Shown in pieces: positions 50,216-60,500 of a stretch of DNA of 64,000 nt. The notes under the pieces were generated by a model. It was not told where the DNA came from. It saw only the letters and a program-made list of their open reading frames with translations, and did not search any database. The stretch lies in assembly GCA_001936135.1 (NCBI GenBank), contig CP012811.1:2046001-2110000 (forward strand). The letters run 5' to 3'. A program made the translations under genes and the position numbers. The DNA is from Saccharomycopsis fibuligera x Saccharomycopsis cf. fibuligera (lineage: Eukaryota; Ascomycota; Saccharomycetes; Ascoideales; Saccharomycopsidaceae). How positions within the stretch are numbered: position 1 is the stretch's first letter; each line of letters starts with the position of its first letter.

Positions 50216-52666
50216 TCATTTGTCTGGGTGTTCTGGGTTGAATCTGAGGTCCCAGCCGATTGCTGGCCCAAGCTTAGGCAAGTTTTCGGCAACACTTTGC
50301 ACATCCTTATCACCTCTACCAGAGATATTGATAATAATGTCTTTACCTTCTCCCAACTGCTTGGCAAGCTCAATACCGCCGTAAACTGCGTGTGAAGATT
50401 CCAATGCTGGAATGATACCTTCCAACTGAGACAACAACTTGAACCCGAGCAACGCTTGGGCGTCAGTAGCAGCAACAAAGTCGGCACGGCCGCTGGCTTT
50501 CCAGCCAGCCAATTCTGGACCAACCCCCGGATAGTCCAACCCAGCAGAGACCGAATGAGTATCGTGGATTTGGCCATCGGCGTCCTGGATCACATAAGTT
50601 CTGACCCCATGGAAAACCCCTGGCACGCCAACCGTCAAAGTGGCAGAGTGGCGGTTGGTGTCAATGCCGGAACCACCAGCTTCAACTCCCAACATCTTGA
50701 CGCTCAAATCTTTTTCAAATGGTGAGAAAAGCCCACTACTGTTGGACCCGCCACCAACACAAGCAACCACTGCGTCTGGCAACTTGCCGTTATTCAACTT
50801 CATGAACTGCTCTCTAGCTTCGCTGCCAATGACACTTTGGAAAGTTCTAACCAAGGTTGGGTATGGGTGGGGGCCAATTGCCGAACCGACAACATAATGT
50901 GTGTCTTCCAAGTTGGACACCCAGAATCTGAAAGCCTCTGAGGTAGCATCTCTCAAGGTCTTGGTCCCGTTTTCCACAGCCACCACTTCGGCTCCCAAAA
51001 GTCTAATTCTAAAGACATTAAGAGCTTGACGGCGCACGTCTTCGGCGCCCATGAAAATCTTGCACTCCAAACCAAACTTGGCACACGCAGTGGCAGTAGC
51101 AACACCGTGCTGGCCGGCACCGGTCTCAGCAATAACCTTCTTTTTGCCCAATCTCTTTGCGAGCAAAACTTGGGCAAGAGCGTTGTTGATCTTGTGGGAA
51201 CCAGTGTGGTTCAAGTCCTCTCTTTTCAACCAGATCTTGGCACCGCCAGCGTACTCGGTCAATCTTGGAGCTTCGTGCAACGACGATGGTCTACCAATGT
51301 AGGAGTACAAGGATCTGAACTCTTCCCAGAATTTTGGATCGTCCACAGCTTCATCAAAGGCTTTTTCCAACTGACTTAAACAAGCATGTAAGGCTTCTGG
51401 CACATATTGGCCGCCAAATTGACCAAACAATGGGGAAAACTTGTGAGTTTCTTCAAAATGTTCAACGGCAATCTTGGCCTTCTTTGGATCGATTTCTGCG
51501 TCTTTTGGTGAGTCAATTTGCTTGGCAAATTTTCCCTCGCCGTTCAACACACTGTAGACAAACTCCTGAGCAACTTTGCCTCTGTCACCAGGTTTGGCCT
51601 CGTTGACCAAGTTGATAATTTTACTACCAATGACCACACCGTCCGAGGAAGTGCCGGCCGTCAAGTAATGAACCCTGTTGCTGACCCCAAACCCAAGGGC
51701 CAACGGAGTGTCGCCGGAGAATTTTCTCACTCTTTTGATCAACTCTGGAATATGCGTTGGAAGTTCACCCAAGGCACCGGTAGTACCCATTCTTGAAACA
51801 ACATACATGAAAGAGTCAGCAATCTTGCTCAACACTTGCAATCTATCATCGGTGGTGGATGGTGCAATCAATGGCACGTAACTGAGACCGTATTCACGAC
51901 AGCCGTCTCTGAATTTGAGAGCTTCTTCAGGAGGCAAGTCAACCACAATGAAACCGTTAACTCCGGATTCTTTAGACTCTTTGATAAACTCCAATTCGCC
52001 ATATTGCAAAATTGGATTGTAGTAACCCATTAAAATGATTGGAATGGTGACGCCTTGAGCTCTGGCTTGTCTAACCAAGTCAAAGACCTTCTTGACTGTC
52101 ATGCCATTGGCCAAAGCTTGGTGGTTAGCAGACTGGATAGTTGGGCCATCAGCAATTGGATCGGAGAATGGCACTCCCAATTCAACAACATCAACTCCAC
52201 CGGCTTGGAACCCTTTGAGGATATCAACGGTATCTTCGATAGCTGGGAACCCAGCGGTGATGAAAGTGACGAGGGCAGCACGGCCTGCGATAAGTCAGTT
52301 AGTATTATTGATTCGAAGGAGTGCATAAAGTGAAGTGAGTGAGCGTGAGTGTGTGAGTGTGAGTGAGTGTGTGTGTGTTTATGGCACATCATCAATCTTG
52401 ATGTTGACAGCCATCGTTGTTATCACCAGAAAAATCCACCAATGAGACACTGCATGAAAAATATAGCCATTGCATTGTATATCCACACACACACACAGTA
52501 TGACTAAAATATGTGAGTGGACCAACCGTGGATGGGATACAGGGTGCTTTGACAAATTCAAGAAAAAAAAAAAAAAAAAAAAAAAAAATAAAAATAAAAA
52601 TAAAAAGATGAATCACGTACCTTCAGCCTTAGCCTTCAAGAATTGTTCTTTTAATGCAACGCTCAT
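50216..52666 (-). CDS. TRP5: Tryptophan synthase, bifunctional alpha-beta (one intron)
   Basis: Exon 1 is 52666-52621 and exon 2 is 52284-50216, joining to 704 aa (S. cerevisiae Trp5 has 707). The enzyme makes tryptophan from indole-3-glycerol phosphate and serine. The alpha domain begins [16 protein letters not shown] across the junction and carries the catalytic pair E50 and D61 ([16 protein letters not shown]). The beta domain starts near 300 ([17 protein letters not shown]), with the PLP lysine K380 in HTGSHKINN and the PLP-phosphate loop VGGGSNSSG. Without the intron the frame would begin inside the alpha domain and lose conserved residues, so splicing is required. The gene is divergent from CPA2, 916 bp apart, with Gcn4-type sites between them. 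Confidence 0.97.
52285..52620 (-). other. TRP5 intron (336 nt)
   Basis: Donor GTACGT at 52620, branch TACTAAC at 52304-52298, acceptor GCAG ending at 52285. It interrupts codon 16 after its first base. Retention gives TGA two codons past the junction. A 26-nt homopolymer lies at 52563-52588, plus GT/GA-type microsatellite sequence near 52330-52378. Confidence 0.95.
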
Positions 52667-52726
52667 TAGATCAGAATTACTATGCAGCAAAGTACCTGGG
52701 AGACAGAACAAGAGAGAGAAGGAGAG

Positions 52727-52730
<4 letters not shown>

Positions 52731-52778
<48 letters not shown>
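52731..52778. repeat. AG dinucleotide microsatellite in TRP5 leader/promoter
   Basis: Uninterrupted AG repeat about 65 bp upstream of the TRP5 ATG; on the coding strand it is a CT repeat, typical of pyrimidine-rich yeast leaders. Confidence 0.9.
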
Positions 52779-52781
<3 letters not shown>

Positions 52782-53227
52782 CGATGAGTAACTTGAAGAG
52801 ATACCAGCGAGAAATGAGGTTTCTAATATAGTTTTCCAATTTTTTTTTTTTTTTTTTTTTTTCCACCAGTGGATGCCAGTGCCCTGATTTTTTTGATTTT
52901 TTTTTTTTTGTCTTTTTTTTTTTTTTTTGCAGCAGCAGCAGTTTCTTTTTCCGCCTGGCACACAGAAGAGCGAACAAAAAGTACTTTTTTCTCCTATAAC
53001 ACACACACAGTGAGTGTACTATTAAATGTGATTTTATTGCTTTTTGCTCGCGAAAAAGTCCCAAGACTCAGAGGGGGTGTCCCCAGGGGGTGGTGACGCC
53101 CACGGTGTTAGTCATCAATGTGGGGGGTAACCCAGAAATTACTCATCTCTCACACACCCTCATTATTCCCCGAGTATTTCCACATTTGGCTATTATGACA
53201 CAAACGGGGGTGCATGTTACCAGCGGT

Positions 53228-53234
53228 TGAGTCA
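53228..53234 (+). promoter_or_regulatory. Gcn4-type site TGAGTCA
   Basis: Perfect match to the palindromic-core Gcn4 consensus TGASTCA, about 355 bp from the CPA2 ATG and 560 bp from the TRP5 ATG. Both genes are general amino-acid-control targets in S. cerevisiae. Confidence 0.6.
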
Positions 53235-53356
53235 CTGCATCTACATGCATAATCTTGCTTCCCTGTCTGCAATTTTTCACTTTTTTCACTTTTTTCACTT
53301 TTTTTCAATTTTTTTCACACTGTAAACTGTATGCACGTGACAATATTGTTTAGTAC

Positions 53357-53363
53357 TGACTCA
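53357..53363 (+). promoter_or_regulatory. Gcn4-type site TGACTCA
   Basis: Second perfect TGASTCA match, 226 bp before the CPA2 ATG and 129 bp from the first site. Placement relative to the TATA-like sequence suits CPA2 activation. Confidence 0.65.
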
Positions 53364-53582
53364 TCGCAGCGCATTATCGCAGTGCGGCCAGTGGCTCGCG
53401 CGCACAGCGCTGGAGCTGTCTCTGGGTTTAATATATATAATAACTGCCCCACGCTCTGACTGGGATCCTCGATTTCTCTCCTGTTGTGAATAATATTTTC
53501 ACACTAAAATTTTTTCCAATCCGGTTTACCAATCACTGAGCAGCATCCAGAGACACGGTCCACATTGCAACATCATCTCCCA

Positions 53583-56500
53583 ATGTTGTTTTTGAAGTCT
53601 CCGTTGATAAATTGCTCCCGTAATCTATGGGCTGCAAAGCAGGCATGCGCCAAAGTGCAAAAGCCTGTCACTGCCGCGTTCAAGAGAAACTATGCCACCC
53701 CAGTGTATAAAGGCTCCAATTTGCTCAAAAACTTTAGCGACGAAAACGCTCATAGTCTCGTGGACGTTTCCAAAGTCCTTGTTATTGGCTCCGGCGGGTT
53801 GTCCATTGGCCAAGCTGGTGAATTTGACTACTCCGGTTCCCAAGCTATCAAAGCCCTTAAGGAAGCTAACAAAAAATCTATTTTGATCAACCCAAACATC
53901 GCTACGAATCAAACCTCCCATGCCTTGGCAGACGAGATTTACTACTTGCCCGTGACTCCTGAATACATTACTTACATTATCGAAAGAGAAAATCCTGACG
54001 GAATCTTGCTTACCTTTGGTGGGCAAACCGGTCTAAATGTGGGTGTCCAGTTGGACAAAATGGGTGTTTTTGACAGATATGGTATTAAAGTGCTTGGTAC
54101 TCCAATCAAGACTTTGGAAACTTCGGAAGACAGAGACCTTTTCGCCACAGCTTTGAAGGAAATCAATATCCCAATTGCCGAATCCATTGCCGTGGAAACC
54201 GTTGATGATGCCTTGGCTGCTGCTGACCAAGTCGGATATCCAATCATTGTCCGTTCCGCTTATGCTCTTGGTGGTTTAGGCTCTGGTTTTGCTGAAAACG
54301 CTGAAGAATTGAAAAACTTGGCCTCGCAATCTTTAAGTTTGGCTCCACAGATTCTTGTTGAAAAATCTTTGAAAGGCTGGAAAGAAGTTGAGTACGAAGT
54401 CGTCAGAGACAGAGTCGACAACTGTATTACCGTTTGCAATATGGAAAATTTCGATCCCTTGGGTATCCATACCGGTGACTCCATTGTGGTTGCTCCTTCC
54501 CAAACCTTATCCGATGAAGAATACCACATGTTGAGAAGTGCCGCTATCAAGATCATCCGTCACTTGGGTGTCGTTGGGGAATGCAATGTTCAATATGCAT
54601 TGCAGCCTGACGGCTTAGATTTCAGAGTCATTGAGGTTAACGCTAGATTGTCTAGATCCTCCGCTTTGGCTTCCAAGGCTACTGGTTACCCATTAGCTTA
54701 TACTGCTGCTAAAATTGCCCTCGGTTACACTTTACCTGAATTGCCAAACCCAGTCACTAAAACCACTACTGCCAACTTCGAACCATCTTTGGATTATATT
54801 GTTACCAAGATTCCAAGATGGGATTTGTCCAAGTTCCAACATGTTAAAAGAGATATCGGCTCAGCAATGAAATCCGTTGGTGAGGTTATGGCTATTGGTA
54901 GAACTTTTGAAGAATCTTTCCAAAAGGCCATTAGACAAGTTGACCCAAGTTTCGTTGGTTTCCAGGGTGATGAGTTTGAAAATTTGGACGAAGTGTTGGC
55001 CAACCCAACTGACAGAAGATGGTTAGCCGTTGGCCAAGCTCTCTTGCATGAAAACTACACCATTGAACAAGTTCACGAGTTGACCAAAATTGACCGCTGG
55101 TTCCTTTACAAGTTGATGAATATTGTTGAGATGCAAAGAGAATTGGAATCAATTGGTTCCTTGAAAGCTTTGAATAGAGATGCTATTAGAAGAGCTAAAC
55201 AATTGGGTTTCAGTGATAAGCAAATTGCTCATGCTGTCAACTCTACCGAGTTGGAAGTCAGATCAAAGAGAAAATCATTCCATATTGTTCCATTTGTTAA
55301 GAAAATTGACACTTTGGCCGCTGAATTCCCTGCCGACACCAATTACCTTTACACCACTTACAATGCTTCTGAAAACGATGTCACTTTTGATGAACACGGA
55401 ACTATTGTTTTGGGTTCTGGTGTCTACAGAATTGGCTCCTCCGTTGAATTTGATTGGTGTGCTGTTAGCACTGCTAGATCTTTGAGAGAAAACAAGCAAA
55501 GAACTATAATGATTAACTACAATCCAGAAACTGTTTCCACTGATTTCGACGAAGTCGACAGATTATATTTTGAAGAATTGAGTTTTGAAAGAGTCATGGA
55601 CATTTATGAGTTGGAGCAAGCTCAAGGTGTAGTGGTTAGCGTTGGTGGTCAATTGCCTCAAAATATTGCCTTGCCATTACAAAACTACGGGGCTAATGTC
55701 TATGGTACTAATCCAGAAGACATTGACAAGGCAGAAGATCGTCACAAATTCTCTTCTATTTTGGATTCTATTGGAGTTGATCAACCTGCTTGGAAAGAAC
55801 TTACCTCTTATGAAGCTGCCAAAGAGTTTGCTGAAAAAGTTAGTTTCCCTGTGCTTGTTAGACCATCTTATGTCTTGTCTGGTGCTGCCATGTCTGTGAT
55901 TAGAAATGATGCTGAACTTGAAGCCAAGTTGAAGAATGCGGCTAAGGTTTCTCCTGACCACCCAGTGGTGATTAGCAAGTTTATTCAAGGCGCTCAAGAA
56001 ATCGATATTGATGCAGTTGCTCATAATGGTAAGGTGCTTGTACATGCCGTCTCTGAACATGTGGAAAATGCTGGTATTCACTCCGGTGATGCTACTTTGG
56101 TGTTGCCTCCACAAGATTTGAGTCCTGTTATCATGAACAGATTGAAAGACATTGCTGATAAGGTTGCTGCTGCTTGGAAAATCACTGGTCCTTTCAATAT
56201 GCAAATTATCAAGAATGATATCAATGACAATGACAATGACACTGAATTGAAGGTCATTGAGTGTAACATTAGAGCTTCCAGATCTTTCCCATTTGTCTCT
56301 AAGGTGCTTGGTGTGAATTTCATTGACGTTGCCACTAAGGCTCTCTTGAACATTAATGTGCCAGAGCCAGTCAACTTGATGGACAAATCTTACAATTATG
56401 TTGCTACTAAAGTTCCACAATTCTCTTTTACTAGATTGGCTGGTGCTGATCCATTCTTGGGTGTTGAAATGTCTTCCACTGGTGAAATTGCTTGTTTCGG

Positions 56501-57032
56501 TAAAGACAAAGAAGAAGCTTACTGGACCTCCATTCAGTCCACCATGAATTTCCATCTTCCAATGCCAGGTTCAGGGGTGCTTTTCGGAGGTGACTTGACC
56601 AACAAAAACTTGGCCACTGTGGCTAACAACATTGCTGGTCTCGGTTACAAATTTTACACCGCTTCCCCACAAGTTGCTGAGTACTTGAAGTCTAACTTGC
56701 CAAAAACCGCTGAGAATGCAGTGCAAGTCATTGAATTCCCAAAGACTGATAAGCGTCTCTTGAGAGAAGTTTTCCAAAAGTACAACATCAAATGTGTTTT
56801 CAACTTGGCTGCTGCTAGAGCCGAATCTTTGCTTGATGAAGACTACGTGATGAGAAGAAATGCTATTGATTTTGCCATTCCACTTTTCAATGAACCACAA
56901 ACATCATTGTTGTTTAGTGCTGCTTTGAAAGCAAAGATTGGTGAAAAGGTTGCTGCTGCTGAAAGTGACAAGGTGTTTGTTCCTAGCGAAGTCCGCAGAT
57001 GGAGTGATTTCATTGGCGGCAAGCCTGTGTAA
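53583..57032 (+). CDS. CPA2: Carbamoyl-phosphate synthase, arginine-specific, large subunit
   Basis: An 1149-aa large subunit that, with the glutaminase subunit Cpa1, makes carbamoyl phosphate for arginine synthesis. Two homologous ATP-grasp halves are clear: GSGGLSIGQAGEFDYSG at 69-85 and SRSSALASKATGYPLAYTAAK in the first, and GSGVYRIGSSVEFDWCAV and RASRSFPFVSKVLGVNF in the second, followed by an allosteric C-terminal region. It aligns nearly throughout with S. cerevisiae Cpa2 (1118 aa). The difference is the N-terminus: residues 1 to about 38 are basic, lack acidic residues and end RNYA, as in a mitochondrial presequence, whereas the S. cerevisiae enzyme is cytosolic. The frame is open from a TTG at 53565, but the first ATG is 53583. 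It lacks CPS-aspartate transcarbamylase fusion domains, so it is not URA2. I saw no in-frame CTG codon. Confidence 0.97.
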   Translation: MLFLKSPLINCSRNLWAAKQACAKVQKPVTAAFKRNYATPVYKGSNLLKNFSDENAHSLVDVSKVLVIGSGGLSIGQAGEFDYSGSQAIKALKEANKKSILINPNIATNQTSHALADEIYYLPVTPEYITYIIERENPDGILLTFGGQTGLNVGVQLDKMGVFDRYGIKVLGTPIKTLETSEDRDLFATALKEINIPIAESIAVETVDDALAAADQVGYPIIVRSAYALGGLGSGFAENAEELKNLASQSLSLAPQILVEKSLKGWKEVEYEVVRDRVDNCITVCNMENFDPLGIHTGDSIVVAPSQTLSDEEYHMLRSAAIKIIRHLGVVGECNVQYALQPDGLDFRVIEVNARLSRSSALASKATGYPLAYTAAKIALGYTLPELPNPVTKTTTANFEPSLDYIVTKIPRWDLSKFQHVKRDIGSAMKSVGEVMAIGRTFEESFQKAIRQVDPSFVGFQGDEFENLDEVLANPTDRRWLAVGQALLHENYTIEQVHELTKIDRWFLYKLMNIVEMQRELESIGSLKALNRDAIRRAKQLGFSDKQIAHAVNSTELEVRSKRKSFHIVPFVKKIDTLAAEFPADTNYLYTTYNASENDVTFDEHGTIVLGSGVYRIGSSVEFDWCAVSTARSLRENKQRTIMINYNPETVSTDFDEVDRLYFEELSFERVMDIYELEQAQGVVVSVGGQLPQNIALPLQNYGANVYGTNPEDIDKAEDRHKFSSILDSIGVDQPAWKELTSYEAAKEFAEKVSFPVLVRPSYVLSGAAMSVIRNDAELEAKLKNAAKVSPDHPVVISKFIQGAQEIDIDAVAHNGKVLVHAVSEHVENAGIHSGDATLVLPPQDLSPVIMNRLKDIADKVAAAWKITGPFNMQIIKNDINDNDNDTELKVIECNIRASRSFPFVSKVLGVNFIDVATKALLNINVPEPVNLMDKSYNYVATKVPQFSFTRLAGADPFLGVEMSSTGEIACFGKDKEEAYWTSIQSTMNFHLPMPGSGVLFGGDLTNKNLATVANNIAGLGYKFYTASPQVAEYLKSNLPKTAENAVQVIEFPKTDKRLLREVFQKYNIKCVFNLAAARAESLLDEDYVMRRNAIDFAIPLFNEPQTSLLFSAALKAKIGEKVAAAESDKVFVPSEVRRWSDFIGGKPV

Positions 57033-57591
57033 TTATAGTCAAAACTATACTACTACTATTACTGTTTTTAGTTTAAATTAGATTATCCCCAGTGTTAATT
57101 TATGCATGTTCATTTTATTATTCACTTTTGTGTCTATTCTTGTGTTCACGTTTGTTGGTTTGTTTTGTTTTTTACTTTTGTTCTTTTTTGGAAATTTAGC
57201 CGGCGCTTGTTGCGCTGTTCGGCTTATAGAAAATCTAGATCCTCAACTGCTGTCCAAATGTTGTGTTGGTACTGTAAACCTACTAAAAACATTTTTGGGT
57301 GAACTGACAGAAAATGGTACGAAATTTAGAAAAATTAATTTAACACAATATAACTCTAAAAACATCACGTTTGTAAGATACAAAAAATCTAAATTTCAGA
57401 AATACAAGTCTATAAATTCAAGTCTATAAATTCAAAACAAAACTTTTTATTGGAAAGCAGCACATGCAAACCTGATGAAGCTCCAAGTAATGTGCCAAAC
57501 AACTCAAAGAATTGAAGGAGAAAGACAAATAAAAAAAAAAAAAAAAAAATACAAAAATTTTAAAGATTACAACTATCACTAGGCATACCTT
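57033..57591. other. Intergenic region between convergent CPA2 and the armadillo-like gene
   Basis: About 560 bp holding both 3' ends. T-rich sequence at 57150-57195 and an A-run at about 57531-57548 are seen; no gene. Confidence 0.55.
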
Positions 57592-60500
57592 CTATGTTGA
57601 AGGAATTTTCTTTCGTGAACCCTCAAAACCTTTCAAATTATTGCTGATCTCCAAAGATAAAGCCCTCACGATCACGATAGGAGAGCTCTTTAAGTTATTA
57701 ACCACAAAAAGCAAGTCGTTCTCCACCAAAAACCTTCTGTATTTTATGTCCTCGACTTTGGAAACACAGCACATGAAATTCAAGATTAACACAATTAGAT
57801 CATTGACTGCGTCGTCTTTATCATCATTAGAAACATTATCACTATGGCCGCTATCACCCTTTCCGTTTTTGCTAGCGCTAGATCTGTCTGTCGTACTAGG
57901 AGAACTAGCAGGTGCATCTCTTGCTTTAGTGTGTTCTAGCAACAAGGTGATAATGAATACAATAAGTTCACTGTGGTCATACACAATGATGGAAACACAT
58001 TCTTTACTCATTATCAAGTTATTCAAAAGGGAGATAATGGCCTTTTGCAAATTTTTATCATCTTTATTGGCAATTTTCAAAGACATCAATTTCGGCAACG
58101 ACAATAAAACTCCACTATTCAAGGTTGTCAAACGCTCGCTGTCTTCAAATCTTGAAACGTTGGCAAATGTCCACAAAACATGAATGTCAAGCATTTTTTT
58201 CAATCTAAAAAAATCGAGCTCGCTAATTTGTGGCTCCGGTTGACTATTAACAGTGAGTTTGTTGTTATTACTGAGTAACGAGTTCAATGGAATAATCAAG
58301 TAATTGGCAATGATGGCTTTGCAATGACTAATACCTCCGTTGGAAATGTTGCGTATCAAGCGAGCCGCTTTTTCAATGATAATAATATCATTGTATGAAA
58401 TGATTTCAAATAGCAATGGCAAAAAACCGGCATTGATGATTTGCAATGATTGTTTTGGGTTACCTGAAGACAAATTTGATAATAATCGCAATATATTGTT
58501 TAATAGCATTCGGCTCACAGTCCTGCTGTTGAGCTTATACTTACTATCAGTTGTTGATGTACTATTACTTATATTGCCACTACTTGTAATTGACCGAGGT
58601 GACGGTAGCATTGGTGCAGATTCAGAAACTGTAGATATTGGCGTAGCTGTATTGGGTTTCACCAAGTATTGTAAGATGTCAAACACTGGCATAAGCACGC
58701 CTTGAATAATCTGCTCTTCCTTTTGATACTCACTTCCGGAGGCCAAGTTGGCTAATGCAGAAATCATATGGTTCTTGGTCTCATTATCAAATATCCTTTC
58801 GTCCAACATGTCAATCAAATTGTTGCTCAAGCCGAGCTTGTACACTAATTCATAAATCTTTACTGATGCGTTGTTGGTTAGGTTATCAAGTACTAAAACG
58901 GAATTAGCCTTAACCGTAATATTATTCATGAGCTCATCGTTATTGGTAAAGATGGATAGAAGCAACGGTAAGATGTTGTACTTAGTGCATAATATTGCTT
59001 TTTGCAGCTCATCGCCAGCAGCAATGGCGGCAAACGTTTCGAGCACCAAGGGCAATAGTTTTAGATTGTTAGCCGAAGAAAATGAGTAAAGGTATAATGT
59101 GAGAATTCCCAACATGCCACAATTTAACACAATTTGTTTTTCTTTAACTGATATATTGGCAAATTCCTTGACTGCTCTAACAGTCAAGTCGGTGGTCTTG
59201 AAAGAAGCCTCATCTTTTTTCGTAGTTAGTATACCAATAATATTTTTGAAAAAATCCAAAATCAGAGTCAATTGTTCTTTCTTGATCAATGCCATAAGAG
59301 CTCGATTTTTGAGTTTAAACAAGGTATAAAGTATAATTATTATGTTTATCAAAGTTGGGTAATTTGAGCTATTATTGATACTTATACTTCGATTGAAGGA
59401 TATCAACTTGTCTAGAAATCTCGTTTTCAAAATGTGGTCAAACCAATTTGAAAGGGTCTTTTTATTGTTATCCTTGAGGCAAATAAACAGAATAAGTGAT
59501 ATCAATTGTAAATCAATCTCGGCACCGTTGTTTTCTCTATTAAAATTGTTGACAACTTGCTCAATAATTTTGATATCTATCATTTGATAGAAGCTTATGT
59601 TGCCATCACTGAGTTGGGAAATCTCTTTTTCAAATTTGAACATAATTGTTAGCAACTCACACGAAATATACCTTATTTTGAAATTATAGCGATACTCAGT
59701 GTACTTGAGTAATAACTTGAAAAGGTCAAATTTTTGAATAATGATTTGCTTTTGAGTAGTGTCTTGCTTGCAATTGACAGAAATTGAATATATTATTGTG
59801 AGAATATCAAAGATTTGTGATTGTGATTTCCCAAAATCAGTGTAGCTGTTGAAAGTATCGGTTGATCCATTGCGGCTATTATTTGAATTTAAAGAAGGTG
59901 ATGCTGGTGAGCCAACAACTTTGGAAACATCATTTAATACCAATATTAGCTTATCCATGACTCTCGCATTTGCTAGCATCTCGTAGTTGAACTCTCTGGC
60001 ATTTTTACTTAGCATTAGCAAAAACTTGACAAAGTTTTTTTTTAACATTAAGTGCTTTTCTTTTGAGCTTATAGTTTCATTAGCATGCTTCACCGTTAAA
60101 ATTGGGAATAACAAGTTCAATATATTCTCTGTAAAAAAGTATTTCTTTTGATACTTATTGTGTACAATAACGTGTAAGCAAATATCGAGAATACTAGAGT
60201 ATAAATCAATCTGACCGCTGTGAAATGGTTCGCTATTGAGAGCAACTAAGATTGGCTCTAACACAGATATGATTTTGTAATTTGCAATAATTCTTCTTTG
60301 TTTTTCAGTGCCCTTTGCCAAGTTTCCCAAAAATCTTATTAAGTGCTTCTTGACTCTTAATATTTCTTGTTGGTCTTCCAATATATGAAAAATGGTAGGC
60401 GAGTACTTGTGTTTGACAAGCAAATCCATAATGTAGGCAGACTCTCTAGATAAGTTGCTTATTGTTGCTGCTGATGATTCTCTAATTTTTACATTAGGGC

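Larger units (their letters stand above)
52667..53582. other. Divergent TRP5-CPA2 promoter region
   Basis: 916 bp shared by two divergent amino-acid biosynthetic genes. From the TRP5 side: an AG dinucleotide run at 52731-52778, T-runs at 52840-52862, 52889-52909 and 52911-52929, repeats of a CACTTTTTT unit at about 53277-53320, two Gcn4-type sites, and a TATA-like ATATATATAA near 53431-53442, about 140 bp before the CPA2 start. Confidence 0.75.
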
